64,000 bases of DNA from Zantedeschia hybrid cultivar (taxonomy: Eukaryota > Streptophyta > Magnoliopsida > Alismatales > Araceae), in NCBI GenBank assembly GCA_030544215.1, contig JARZZO010000014.1, forward strand, positions 21,769,734 through 21,833,733, read 5' to 3'. Below are positions 46,496-58,484 of this stretch, piece by piece. Within the stretch, counting starts at the first letter, position 1. Every line of letters begins with the position of its first letter. The position numbers were made by a program, and so were the translations under genes. The notes under the pieces are model-generated. The model made no database searches, had not been told where the DNA came from, and saw only the letters and a list, made by a program, of their open reading frames with translations.

Positions 46496-49400
46496 GGGTG
46501 TCATATTTTCGTTTGGAGTAAGTACGGCTGTAACCGAGAACGAAGGAAATGAGATCATTAGACTTCAGAAATAGAAGGTTCCCATGTGTCCTCGCATAAT
46601 ATATAAGAAAGTATTATGATCATCTCATAGCGCATAGTGACAAAAGAATACTAAAAGTAAATATATTTATCAAATATTATAAGTTGTTACATAGAGATCT
46701 GCTATCTTTTAGGTCCAAAAATCTCATTCTCTAAAAAAATCTATCTGGTTGATGTAGTCTGAAACTTTCATTTTCTAATAAAACATATCGAGTTGACGTG
46801 GCCCAAAACTCCTATTTTTTGAACAAGAATATCTACTTGATATAGTATATTAACTTGGAGGAGAACTCAATTTAATTATGAGGACCAAAATCAAATCTAT
46901 TGAAGCCTCTTTAATAATCGGATAGGTCAGTCGAAAACTGTTAAGCTTAGACAGCTATATTAGAACAAAAATGAGCATATAATTGGATAGTTGTAACATT
47001 AGTCCACCTAGGATAAATAAAAAAGGTAATGTTATTCTGGTATAAGATGTATGAACTTGGGAACGAGTAATTTGACTCTTAAACTGGATTTGACCTATCA
47101 CGGGAAAATCTGGAAGAAGTCAATAGTCTCAGTTTAAATAACTTGCTCGGTTGCTCCAACAATCAAATATAATCTAGAGGATAGGACGGGACAACCAATA
47201 TTCTTCTCTCATAAGATTATTAAAGAGGTTCTAACTAATTAAATTGGGTCACTCAAGTCCATCTCAATGAATGGATCTCGCCCATTAGAAATGCTTGCTA
47301 CTGCAATATCTACGTCTAATCATTGGAGCATGTGCATCCAATTGAGGTGCCTTTCAAGTTAACATTCAAAAAAAAAAAAAAAAAAAAAAAGAGATTAATT
47401 TGTTCGACTATATTGTCATTTAACTAAGATGATCAGACAACAACAAGTTTTATTATTATTTTTTATTTTTATAAAAAATTTTATGTGGATTCCGTCGTAT
47501 CCGTACAACTTGATCTTCAATTGGACGATCCAAAAAAATTATTTATTTGGTCTAATTTTTTATTGTAATTTCACAGTTCACTGGATTTGATTTTTTATTT
47601 TTAAATTTTTTTTTATTGTCCGATTGAAGATCGAATTGCACAAACGTGTCAAACATGATGAAATCTACCATAAAAAATACAAAAATAACAAATAGGTGAT
47701 GAATGATGGGTTTTTTTTTTTTTCCTGAAGTCAATAGACAGGGAGTCTGAGTTGTCTTGAGTTTGGTGTCACATATGGTTGCATTTGTTTGAAATAATGG
47801 ACAGATTTTAATGCTCCATACACATCTCTGGGTTTTTTCTTTTGAAAGGGTCGTACAGTTGGCCGGTCTAAGGGAAAATAATATCATGGACAAGATAACT
47901 ATTCTACGGCACACTAGAGACGAGTAATAGGAGAAACTTTTAGACTCTCAAGCGACTTGAACTTGAAACCTTCCAAAAGATCAAAGGATGAAACCAAACA
48001 TCCCACTTGATTAGTTCGTGTACATCTCCGCATTGAACCATCAATAACTTGCATCGATGTTGTCTATCTTGACAATCTTTGGCATAAGCTAAAAATGTAA
48101 CTGTTGTAGAAAGTAATTAAAAAAGCTTGAATAAACAAAGTTATGGGAGTTCATCCACTGTGGATGGACATGTGGCTGTAGTTTAGCACCCATTTACTCC
48201 AGTGAAGAGCTTAGAGAGTGTGAAAGAATTGAGAGAGTAAAAGAGAAAAATGATTTGAAATTTTAGAGAAAATAATAGAAAAACAAAGAGAGATTTTAGA
48301 GAACTAGTTTTACAGACAGAGTATGTTAAGTGAAAGAAATGTTAGTGAGAAAAAAGTTGAACAAGAAAACTAGAGGCATTTTTTCCTTCCCGTTAAGGGG
48401 GCATTAGAGAGAGAGGAGAGAGCATAAAAGAAGAATAAAAAGATAACGAGAGTTCAGGAGAAATTGATAGAAAATTATAAGGAGAATAAGAGAAATTAAA
48501 TGATGCCAATGGCTGCCCTATGTTGCTGCTTTCTGTGTGCATGGGACACATTCAACATGAGCCATCTAACCTTTTGCAAATTGGTTTTCAATTGCATTGT
48601 CTTGTAAATTAGCGGACCTTAGATGGGAAATAACCTATAACTCTGAGTGGTGGCTTTAAAGTAATAATTGCTACAATGTTTCTGGATACTATATGCAGAC
48701 ACATTGCATTGCAGTGGGTAAAAAATAATATATTTTAAATTAGACGTCTATACAGGTCTATCCCATATTGGACGTCTTAAAAAATATGAAAAATAAAATA
48801 TCATTATCGAGATCGGCCCATCAAAAGTATTTTTTACCGTTCATTAGAACATAATTTCTTATTTTTAAATTTTTTGGAGATGTCCAATCAATGATCGACA
48901 TGTATGTACATCTAAAACACTTCGAGACTAACAAAAAAAAATTCAAAAAAAAAATCCACTGCAATATCTCTACGTACAATACGAAGAACATTATAGCAAG
49001 TATTACTCACTGCTTTATGTCACACCTTGACATGGCCATGGAGGTCATCTCTCTTTAGAGAGTCTTTTGCAGGTAAAATGATCACCATCAATGGAAAAAA
49101 ATATATTTCAAAAGTACTGAAATGTAATGGACTCGATTTGACCCTTGTGCGATATTATTTATTTTCACAAGTTAACGATTTAATCCTGACGTACATGCTC
49201 CGCCCTATTTTTTTTTGTCATTTCTAAATATTGGACTAATTAATCTGATTTGTCTCTGCCACAGTCTTCAACCGCAGTGATAAAAGGCTTCCTATGATGA
49301 CACACTGCAACCATGCATCCGGTTAATCTTTTCCTATGAATTGCCTTCTCATCTTGCTTGCCTCATAATTAAGTTATTACACATAAGATCAGTGGCGGAT

Positions 49401-50309
49401 GCATAAATTTTATTTAGTGAGGTCACTCGGACATTAGTTATAAGCATGGTTGGGTCAGTGGGATCTTGAACTAGGTCATATGAGGTTTTGGGTTAAGTCA
49501 GTGGAGTCTTGAGCTGGATCAGTAGGATCCTAAACTAGACTACTTTAAATTTGGTCAATGAATTTGACAAAATTCAGTGGAATCCCAAACTCCCACTAGA
49601 TGAATGTTGGATCCGCCACTGCATAAGATGATAACGACTCGGCACAAGTGACATTTGGCATTTCTATAATTATTACAATGCCAAAAAGTGCAAACCCAAA
49701 AACCATTTCCCTCGGTGATTCTTTTGCAATAAAACAAGAATCTTGCAAGAAAAAAATATAACAAAATTTCAACAATGACATGATACAGGGGTACAACATC
49801 AACCTACCAGTTAACAGCCGTGCTTATATACAAAAATTTCAACAAAGATAAATGTGGTTGTCTTCATAAGCTGGTTAATTTGTTTGATATTCCAAGAAGT
49901 CACTGAGAAGTGAGAACTCTCCACCTGATCAGCATCCACGTATATGTTCCCTGAAGCCCACGACCCCGCAAAACCTGAGCCCCGCCTCCTCAACAACCGC
50001 TGACCAGTAACCTGCATAAGTGTCTCTATCAACGCCGTGGCACCTAGTTGTATTAGATCTCCACTTGGAGTAAAATATATAAATTTCGTTTGACGCGGTT
50101 GAGAATTATAAAATGACCTGTGTGAAGGCCGGGGGTATGCATTTGAAATATTTTAATTATAAGTTTCAGCTACTATAATCACTTTGCTTTGTCGGAACGT
50201 CATGTAAGCTGGCCACCGACTTTATGGCATGTTTGGGTCTGCGTCGGTAGGTAGATAGGAAGGTGTTATACGAACAACAATATTTGCCGCAATGTCTATG
50301 CACGGGCAG
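46496..50309. other. Intergenic DNA
   Basis: No gene. Positions 47368-47390 are an A tract. Positions 48180-48500 are rich in GAGAGAA-type purine repeats. Positions 49400-49620 contain several GTCAGTGGAGTCTTGAGCTG-like short repeats. Short open frames have no homology. Confidence 0.4.
47450..47660. repeat. Foldback-family fragment
   Basis: TGATCTTCAATTGGACGATC (near 47510) and GTCCGATTGAAGATCGAATT (near 47620) are inverted counterparts separated by T-rich sequence, like the cores of the other foldback copies. Ends are not defined. Confidence 0.45.
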
Positions 50310-50705
50310 ATTGGATCGGACGGCTGTTATATAGTTGACGGGGTGGGAAGACGTTGGTTTTTATTATTTATTTTATGTTTAAGGTTTTTTTAAAAATTTA
50401 AAACGTCTAATAAAAAATCGGATGATACAATTGGATTGCATGAGCCGACTTTGAACCGACTGTTTTTTTTTTAAAAAAAAACTTTTGATACATACCTCAG
50501 TTTACGAGTAAAAAATTAAAAAATTATATAGTCAGATCAGAACCGACTCGCGCGACCCGATTATGCCTTCTGATTTTTTATCAGACACTCCAACAGAAAT
50601 TAAAAATTCTGAACAGAAAGTAAAAAAATAAAAAATTGTCGTCTCCCTCTTCCAATCAGACTACGCAACAGCCGTCTGATGTGACTAAATCAGATAACTG
50701 ATATC
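50310..50705. repeat. AT-rich foldback element (family copy 2)
   Basis: The left arm reads GATCGGACGGCTGTTATATA, later TAATAAAAAATCGGATGATA, then GCATGAGCCGACT. The right arm has the inverted series AGAACCGACTCGCGC, TCTGATTTTTTATCAGACAC and GCAACAGCCGTCTGATG. The arms are about 170 bp with a spacer containing ACATACCTCAGTTTACGAG. A target duplication could not be identified with confidence. Confidence 0.7.
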
Positions 50706-53263
50706 TCCTACATTACAATTCACATGAATTACAATACAAGAGACATTGACATGGCATTAGTATAACTCCTTTCTTAATGGCTTAGTCGAACGCATCATCA
50801 GCATTAGGTGATCAGTTCCCTTATCAAGTCTCATATTTAGCTAGTTGGCCTACGCGGGTGTGACCTAGCTTGGTCATGATTGTTATCATTTACTTGGATG
50901 GGAAAAAGGAAAACTCTCTCTCCTAAGATCTTGAGTAATTGAGTGGTACATGAATGTTATTGCACCATAAATTTTACCGTTCTTTTCGCTACATCAGTCA
51001 AAGTCAAAAGTTATTCGATCAGTTGAGCAGATATAGAATTATGCTAAAGTTGTTTCAGACAATACGTTTACACGTGACACGTTCAATGTGTGTGGGGGTA
51101 CTAAGACTGATCAAATGACATTAAATGTGTGGGATAAAAAGAATGATATAATGGTACTTTTATAATGTGATATGACTTTTGCCTTAAAGATTATTTATAA
51201 ATTTCAGTGATCAACGTAGTCCTCCAATTCAATCAAATCCAACTTCTAGAGGACAACCGTACATCTTGGCCAATCACAATGCATACACATAGATCATATG
51301 GATGACGTGAAATACAACACTTCATCTTTTTCTGTCACTTGTTTCATTTTTTTTATTATTCCTTTAACTTTTTTTTAGTGAAGAGAAAAAGAATATTCAT
51401 TTTCCTGACAGTATTTATTGTTGTTATTTTTCACTCTATTGCTTTTCAATTTCTCACTTCCAAATTAAATTTGTCACTTTCAAATATAAAATTATCATCT
51501 TTAGACATATTTTTATCACTTTTAAACATAAATTTATTATTTTTTACGTTGTTCAGTTTTATCACTTTTAACGTAAATTATTATTTTCAAACATATTTTA
51601 TCAATTTTTACGTACTTCAATTTTATCACTTCCTATATAATTTTATCACTTCTTGACACAAATTTATCACTACTTATGTAAATCATTACTTTAAATAAAT
51701 TATTACTTTCAAATATTTTATTATTTTACTTAAAAGTGATAATTAAATTATTTAAGGTGAATGTACGGACTGAACACTTGTCCATAAGTGTAAAAGGCAT
51801 TGAATGCACGCTAATAGGGTTCAATTTTGTTTAGCCATCAAAATCAATTCAAATCACGCACACATAATCATAATAGAGTAACACTTCCTATAACACGTGA
51901 GTTGTTGCACCGCACGGGCTAATTTTTTTATATTTTATATTTGAAAAAAAGTTTATGATGGGCCTCGTCATGTACTACATACCTATATAATTCATTCATT
52001 AGACTTAAATTTTTTTTTTATTATTTTATTTTAGATCATCCGATGTGAGATCGATGCATACAAGAAGTGTCGTATGTGATGCAGTGGACCTAAAAAAAAT
52101 TAAAAAAATTATTGTTATTGCAGCCACGATGGGTTACTCACCATAATATATCTCTTTTATGTGTTTACCTAAATAGATAAAAAAGAGAGATGAATCCGAA
52201 CAAACGAATACCCCCCCATCCTGTAGTCTGACACCAGAACATATTGACAGATAGAGAGAGATTGGTCACCCAGAAGATCCCCTCCCATCCTCTTCTTCAT
52301 CCTGTAACCTGACATGGGAACACGTCATGTGGCTGCCAAACTACTGGCTGGCGAAGGAACGGACAAGAGATAGACATCCTCTGTTATTGGTCAATAAAAT
52401 TTGTCGGACTTCTGTTTCTTATAAGACATTTTCTTGATATAATAAGTTAGATAGCACATTCTTTATACTGGATTGATCTTTGACTCTCCACTCAACTCAC
52501 CCAAACCTTTGGTAGGACTCTTTATCCTTCTAATCATGATTTGAGTCAGCGGCAGAAAAAAAGTTATTATGATGGGACGATATCTTTGGACTACTCCATC
52601 TGATCATAGACAAAAAAAAAAAAAGGAAAAAAGAATAACTTGTTATTCTTTATTATTCATTTCAAGTCGATTTTCGATTTTTCATCTTTTTTAAGTCATC
52701 AATCTGAAATCAGACTTTACAACTACATAGGGCACCATGAGACCGACCAAAAGAAATTTCAAAAAAACTTTTCTTTAATTAAAAACATCAGCGCAGCTGA
52801 CGTGGTACGACAAATTGTTCTCAAAGGAAAAAGAAAAAGGGCACGGTGGATACGACAAAGATTGGGTTTTAGCTGGGGTCATTGTGAAATCTACCACCAA
52901 GTTAACGAATGATGAAGAAAAGTTAACGTCAGCAAGTAATATACATTAGAGACAGTTTATCAAAATTCTATCCAATTGAGAATCGGGGTCTGAATGAAGG
53001 ATCATTAGTCCTCACCTGAGACAAGTGATGGAGCAAGAGGAAACGGTGGGAATAGTGGAGGAGCAAACATCAAAGTGGGAGAGTTGTGGTTGTGGTCCTT
53101 TAAAAGGAGGTGGTCTTGTCCAGATTGTCATTGTCGGATTCTCCAAAAATGTGACGTCAATCAGCGTTAACAGATGTGGTCTGTCACAACCCAATCTGCC
53201 CGATCTCTTTCAGTTTCAGATTTAAAAAAACATGTAGCTATTTGAGAATTTCTTTACTAACGT
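50706..53263. other. Intergenic DNA with T-rich repeat block
   Basis: Positions 51420-51770 contain a dozen or so imperfect copies of TTTATCACTT and TTTCAAAYATA in T-rich DNA; the open frame across it is low complexity. Positions 52190-52340 contain a short duplication (CATCCTGTARYCTGACA). No gene recognised. Confidence 0.4.
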
Positions 53264-53877
53264 TGCAGTTACAAGTTTGAGTGGATGACAGTCTCGATCA
53301 GTAATTATTTAATATTATATTTTTATATTTCACAAAAATATTGAGAGGGCTCAGTTTTGCTGGATCATTTGTTAGGTGGATCGGCTCGTTAAGGATTGCT
53401 CTTGCTCGCTACTAAAGTTTGATAGACCTCTCAACTGATAGGCCCATAAACCTAGGCTCCAACAATGAGCACCTCAATCCGAAGCAGACCTCGATATCCT
53501 GAGGGCGCTAGGACACCTTCGGCCATAGGAACGCTCCTCATCAACTTCAGAGCAGATAAGGGAAAGTTAGAATTCCATCACGTCTGGTGATTGAGCCTAA
53601 TTTCTCGTCCGCTCCCCAATCGGATTCGGCTACTGTCTCATATATGCCCCCATAAAAGGGACCCCCTGATACCCTCAAAAGAGGTACGTCCTACACTGAA
53701 TCTTCTACTTTCTCCTTATTCTTACACACTCTAACTTAGGCATCGGAGGGGGTTCCCTCATATCGCAATCGAAGATTTTCTCTGACCTAGTGTCCTTTTT
53801 GTATAAGCGTGAGGAATTTCTATGATCCAAGGAACCCTGACCGTCTGATCTGAAGCGAAAGAATCTTCAACCCAACA
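53264..53877 (+). mobile_element. Probable solo LTR (boundaries uncertain)
   Basis: Contains CCATAAAAGGGACCCCCTG (TATA-like, near 53650) and ACTTAGGCATCGGAGGGG (near 53735), a combination seen in many plant LTRs. It ends CCCAACA. With a start at TGCAGTTAC, flanks AACGT (53259-53263 and 53878-53882) match exactly as a 5-bp duplication. However, an inverted AT-rich pair (ATCAGTAATT at about 53297 and its complement near 53920) suggests that a MITE surrounds a smaller insertion starting at TGAGAGGGC (53342). No internal region or second LTR is present. Confidence 0.5.
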
Positions 53878-53882
53878 AACGT

Positions 53883-54339
53883 AATATTTTATAATATTTT
53901 ACAGAAATTTATATTAAATTACTGATTACTTTAAGATATTTAATTAGTGCAACTTATAATACTGCGACGACCGTAAAATGACATTTTCCTTCCTAAATTT
54001 TTTGCAATTAGTGAGAGATTTTGGCTCATGTGCCAAGTTATCTAATCGGCGATTTTTTACCTAACTTTTTTCTTAAGACTTTAATAAAATCTGAAAGAAA
54101 AATGAGATAACATATGTAAGCACGTCACCTACCTTATTTTCAAAGGGAAATTAACTTGGGGCTCCTGTCAGACCAGTTGACTTATTTTCCACTTAGGTTC
54201 CTAACAACAAACTGCATTAAGGTAGATTCCTATTTTTTAATCTGACTTATTTTTCAATTTCTGTACTAGACTTTCGTTGTCTCCTCGGACATAAAATCTC
54301 ATTTTGCCTCCCTTTTTTATTCTACCATGATAATAATTC
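53883..54339. other. Intergenic DNA
   Basis: AT-rich; no gene. The first 50 bp are the right arm of the inverted AT-rich pair described with the solo LTR. Confidence 0.4.
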
Positions 54340-54665
54340 TGTGTAATGTCGTGGGCATAGAGGTAAAGCTCGGTCAATTTTTTTAATTTTTTTATTAGAA
54401 TTTTTAAAATTTTTAGAGAATCCAATAAAAAATCAGACAATATAGTTAACAAGTTTGAGTTGGCTCCAAGCTTGTGCCATGTTTATTTTTTGAAGAAAAC
54501 TTTTTTTGCACATGCAACCTGAGGCAAACACAAGAAAAAAAATCTTTTTTTTCCAACAAAAAATATATAATGAGATCAGGACCAATTTGAGCTTGTTGAT
54601 GATATCATCTATTTTTTATCAGACGTTAAAAGAAAAATTCAACATAAAACTAAAAAAAATTAAAA
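54340..54665. repeat. AT-rich foldback element (family copy 3)
   Basis: CAATAAAAAATCAGACAATA followed by ACAAGTTTGAGTTGG (left) and CCAATTTGAGCTTGTTGATG followed by CTATTTTTTATCAGACG (right) are inverted counterparts around a spacer with GCACATGCAACCTGAGG. Confidence 0.65.
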
Positions 54666-54920
54666 TCAGTCCAACCTATAGCGTACGACCAATTCAAATT
54701 TTTTTCTTAGAATTTTTAAATTTCCATGGAGCACCCGATCAAAAATTGAACAGTACAATCAATAAATTCAAGTTGGCCCAGAGTTTGTAGTATATTTCTT
54801 TTTTTTAAAAAAATTACACATATAAATTGTGACATCCGTCAAATATAACTAAGTTATATCTCCAAACATTGTGGCAGTTTTTTGAGTATTGACTCAATTC
54901 TTATAAAAAATTATGTACTT

Positions 54921-54975
54921 AAGTGTGCTTAGTCGAAAGTAGTAACGGGATAGGTGGACATCCGAGAAAGTCCCC
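54921..54975 (+). ncRNA. 5S-rRNA-like sequence in Cassandra LTR1
   Basis: AAGTGTGCTTAGTCGAAAGT, then AGTAACGGGATAGGTGGACA, then a TCCGAGAAAGTCC block corresponds to the internal promoter of plant 5S rRNA (A box AAGCGTGCTTGGGCGAGAG, intermediate element, C box). The C box is more eroded here than in LTR2. Not a functional rRNA gene. Confidence 0.85.
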
Positions 54976-55073
54976 ATTCTAGAACTAATTACTTCTAAAA
55001 ATGGACAAAATCGTAAGAGTTTTAGGTCAAAGCGGATAATACCTTGATAGTTGGAGTATATGATATTACAGAA

Positions 55074-55086
55074 TGGTATCAGAGCC
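55074..55086 (+). promoter_or_regulatory. Primer-binding site of Cassandra
   Basis: TGGTATCAGAGCC, complementary to the 3' end of initiator tRNA-Met, begins three bases after LTR1. Confidence 0.9.
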
Positions 55087-55383
55087 ACGAATCAGTCGGA
55101 AGTGTGGGAACTAAGTTCCACATAGGACAAAGTGCTACAACATGAAATGACTATCCTAGAATGTGAAGCCACATGGTGGGAGCCACCTCTTGACCCTGTG
55201 AGTGTCACCTCTAGAGTCCTATATGTCTTGTGACTTGGTTGTAGGTTAGGTAATGTTGTGACGAGGACGTTGCCTATATTAGGAGGTAAAATGTGATATC
55301 CTTCAAATATAACTAAGTTGTATCTGAAAACATCGATGCGTTTTTTCGAGTATTGGCTTAGTTCTTGTAAGGAACTATGTAAT

Positions 55384-55438
55384 TAAGCATACTTAGTCGG
55401 GAGCGGTAACGGGATGAATGACCTCTCGGAAAGTCCCC
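55384..55438 (+). ncRNA. 5S-rRNA-like sequence in Cassandra LTR2
   Basis: AAGCATACTTAGTCGGGAGC, then GGTAACGGGATGAATGACCT, then CTCGGAAAGTCC. The C-box part (TGACCTCTCGGAAAGT) is close to the 5S consensus. Same comments as for LTR1. Confidence 0.85.
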
Positions 55439-55720
55439 ATTCTGAAGTTAATTACCTCAAAAAAAGAATAAATTGTGATATTCTTGGGTCAAAACAGACA
55501 ATACTTTAATAGTTGGAATATATGGCGTTACATAAATCGAGGCATGCATAATTATTTTTCAAAAAAAAAAAAAAAGTTGGCAGCCAACACGAGTTCGCGG
55601 ACAGGATCATCCGACTTTTGATCAGAGACTGCAAAAAAATAAAAGTATTTGAAAATAAAACTAAAAAAATAAAATTGGCCCCAGCCCCATAAAAGCGTAT
55701 GACCGAATTAATGTTATTGG

Positions 55721-56635
55721 TAACATGTAATACATAATCAGGTATTCGTTGGATGCAATGTAATTTTTTTTCCTCGAGGGAAAGAAAGAAGAATATTAGT
55801 TACCAAGGAAGAGAAAGATAGAGAAATAGGCTAATCATGAGGGAGAGAAATAGAAATTGTGTTAATTATGACGGTAGTGGTAAAATAAACATGTTTTTTT
55901 GAAGGAGACTCGTAAAAAGTTTATCTTTTTTCTTTAAAAAATGGGGGCAAAATTTTTAAATAAAGTGTAAGCAATATTTTCTTTCTAAAATAAAAATTGA
56001 GAGAGAAAGAACTAAAAAAAAAAATCCAAACATCTTGTTAGGCCTAGTTAAATTCTAGGACTAAAAAAAACATTACGACTACCATGTAATCGATAACTGA
56101 TTATGCAATAGATGTTGATGATAATATCAATCTGGCCATACACCCTGAAAGGTCTATGAGCCGTTTTTTTCTTCTTTTTTTTAATTTTCTTTTCCAAATT
56201 TTTTAATGGCAATTGGAATGCTTGTGAAGAGGCGAGGGCAGGCCTAACTCGGGAGGCAGGCAACTACGCAACGGTCGTCTGATGGGTGATGGCGGTGTGG
56301 GTGAGAATGCAGCCAGGTAGGTAGGGAGGAAGGGTGCATGCAGTTAATGAGAAAGGCTGTTGATGCGCGTAATTAGACGCCACGATGTCATCTTCTTGTT
56401 GGTGAGTTGACGCAATGCAATGGTGGTGATGGTGGTGATGGTGGTTGGAAGGAGGGTTGTGCTCCGGATTTGAAGTTTGCAGTGTGTTTAAACCAGTGAG
56501 GGTGAAGTAGGAGATAGGTCATGTGCTTCGATATTTGTGGGATTACGAGGGGTTGGTGTCATTCTTACGGGGAGTGGCCACTCTAAAAAAAAATTAAAAA
56601 CTTAAAAAATAACAAATAATAGCACATAATTTTTT
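55721..56635. other. Intergenic DNA with foldback termini
   Basis: GACCGAATTAATGTTATTGG and GTAACATGTAATACATAATC (near 55700-55735), together with CATGTAATCGATAACTGATT (near 56085), match the outer end of the copy at 58485 in inverted or direct form, so parts of further foldback copies lie here. Positions 56410-56450 have GGTGGTGAT repeats. No gene. Confidence 0.4.
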
Positions 56636-57840
56636 TGCATATATATCTCTTAAAAACACCGTATTTGCACCTATACCCCCAACTATCACATGTTGTCATC
56701 AATGTTCTTAAAATCTTTAAAATGTTGCATTTATACCCATATGTCAAATTAAGGTGAAATTCAAGAAAATATGCAAAATAAGTTCCATAAATCATGATAA
56801 CATCAGGGATGTCGAGGGAACATGTGAAAAAATTTAGGGGATAGAGGGGTATATATGCCACCCAAGAAATGCGGAGGATCTCGCAAGTAAGCGAGTGATG
56901 AACCGATTGGTATTTTTTTGCATTGCGGTCGGTGACGTCGGTGAATTAGGTGAATGTGCAAAAATAGCTAGAACTAAATGCGAAAAATATGCAAAAACTT
57001 CTAGTAGATAAAGATAGCTTGGTTGAACGGGTGAGCAGTTATGAAGCTTGTTGCAGCAGTATCAGCTATCCCAACTGCTAAAGGATGATTGTAGCTTTCT
57101 TTACATTCTCGTAAGCACAACCACACCATTCCCATTCCTCAAAAGAATGAACCACAATGCTTTGTTATGGTTCATTCCTTCCTTTTTGGATCAGACAATG
57201 TTCTTCTTCTCCCTGATCTTGGTCGGGATCGATATACAACTTTTTATCTTTGATTCGTTCTTTCCAGCGGAGCGAACAAAAGCCTGGCAGGGAGCTTGTT
57301 TTCACGCACGTTTAGCGGGCGGTGAGATGGATGACCTATGAGACCAATCCAAAGCCATTGTTCATTAAAGCATCATGGCTCCTTATTGCAACGATATTAC
57401 TCACATTAGCTGCTGGCACCACCATCATGTATACCTGAAGTAGATTGTTGAGCTTAGAGCCTTTTATGCTGTGGGAGTAGGCCTCCTAATCCCATATCCA
57501 ATCCAAGAGAGCACCCTGGTTGGCCTGTTTTGTGGCGGTGAAGCAAGCAAAACGTCTCATTTTGGTTCATTGCGAGGAAAGGGAGCCAGTGAATCTGCGG
57601 AGAAGGACCATAACCAGGTCTTCTGTCTGTTCGGTACTATTTAGTCACTGGCGACTGGCCTTAACAACTTACAAGCGAGAGGCCCTTCTAGAGAGGCTGA
57701 GGCTAAGGAGAGAGCAGAAAGCGGGGAGATTCGCTCGTCTTTTAGTTATTAGTAAATTTAAGAGTGTATATGCAAAATCATTGGATGGAGGGATATTAGT
57801 ACAACTCTCTGAAGATTTTAGGGGTATTGATGACAAGAGA
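56636..57840. mobile_element. Decayed copy of the 389-bp MITE, split by an insertion
   Basis: Positions 56636-56868 resemble the left half of the element at 21414-21802 (CTTAAAAACACCGTATTTGC, CATCAATGTTCTTAAAATCT), and 57748-57840 resemble its right half (TTAGTAAATTTAAGAG, GAAGATTTTAGGGGTATTGA). In the intact copy these parts are adjacent. About 880 bp lie between them. Confidence 0.6.
56870..57747. other. About 880-bp insertion of unlike composition, possibly organellar
   Basis: This stretch interrupts the MITE copy and is clearly richer in G and C than its surroundings. It contains purine-rich GAAGCAAGCAAAACGTCTC and GAGAGAGCAGAAAGCGGGG phrases typical in style of plant mitochondrial DNA. 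Open frames, such as plus strand 57520-57879, have no homology I recognise. A mitochondrial origin is an inference from style only. Confidence 0.35.
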
Positions 57841-58484
57841 ATAACTTGCTGCACCGCCAGAGGCAATTACGCCACTTGACGGTGTAGCAAGGTTCAAAAA
57901 GAAAAATTGATTTTTTTTTAACCTCCTAAACGACTCGACCCTACTGTTTTTTACTGTTTATTTGGAGTCGGTTTTCAACTTTTCATCTTTTTTTTGGCTC
58001 GTCCAATTCAAGATCGGATTGTACAGTCACTCGGATCGGGCACTATGGGGGGAGGGGGTTTAAAAACAATTCAAATAAAAAAAAACCTTGCTGCACCACA
58101 GGGCAGCATAGTAGTCGTAACATTTCTTTTTCCAGTGCTCGAACCTAATCGTGCTTAATGCGATGGTTTGCTACACTTTTTTTAGCTATTTCTCTATCAA
58201 TTTTTATTTTAAAAAGTAAATACTATTTACACTTCGTTTAAATTCTTTTGTCTTAATTTTAAAATAAGAGAGACAAATTCTTTATAAGCCTCTTTCAAAA
58301 TAACTTATTTGTTTGATCGCTATCCTGATAATTAACGCATTTATGTCTCTCTCTATTGTAACTAACATGTTTCTCCTTCTCTCATTTCTGTCTCTCTCTT
58401 TCGTAAATAACATGTTTCTTTTTCTTTCTCTATCTTAGTAACTAACATTCTTTTCTTCTCTCCATTGAGAAAAAAAAGATTACA
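57841..58484. other. Intergenic DNA with foldback-like fragment
   Basis: Positions 57960-58050 (GGCTCGTCCAATTCAAGATC, then GGATTGTACAGTCACTCGG) resemble one arm of the foldback family. The rest is AT-rich without genes. Confidence 0.4.

Larger units (their letters stand above)
54828..55532 (+). mobile_element. Cassandra TRIM retrotransposon, complete
   Basis: Two direct LTRs, 54828-55070 (243 bp) and 55292-55532 (241 bp), both start TGTGAYATCC and end GTTACA or ATTACA. TAAAT flanks both sides (54823-54827 and 55533-55537), a perfect 5-bp target duplication. A primer-binding site follows LTR1 and a purine tract (AGGAGGTAAAA, 55281-55291) precedes LTR2. The internal region is only 221 bp and non-coding, as in terminal-repeat retrotransposons in miniature. 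Each LTR carries a 5S-rRNA-like segment (54921-54975 and 55384-55438), the hallmark of Cassandra. It must have moved using proteins of other retrotransposons. Confidence 0.93.
54670..55720. repeat. AT-rich foldback element (family copy 4), interrupted
   Basis: The left arm (54670-54810) has CCCGATCAAAAATTGAACAG and TTCAAGTTGGCCC. The right arm (55550-55720) has the inverted series GCCAACACGAGTTCG, GGATCATCCGACTTTTGATC. The arms are separated by exactly one complete Cassandra element plus the short spacer (ATATAAATCGAGGCATGCAT when the insertion is removed), which resembles the spacer of the other copies. Confidence 0.65.

Noticed and set aside
51339..51656. 105-codon Phe/Leu-rich open frame resembling a membrane protein
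   Set aside because: It is a low-complexity translation of T-rich repeat DNA with TTTATCACTT units.
57520..57879. 119-codon open frame on the plus strand
   Set aside because: It runs from the foreign-looking insertion into MITE sequence, so it cannot be a conserved gene.
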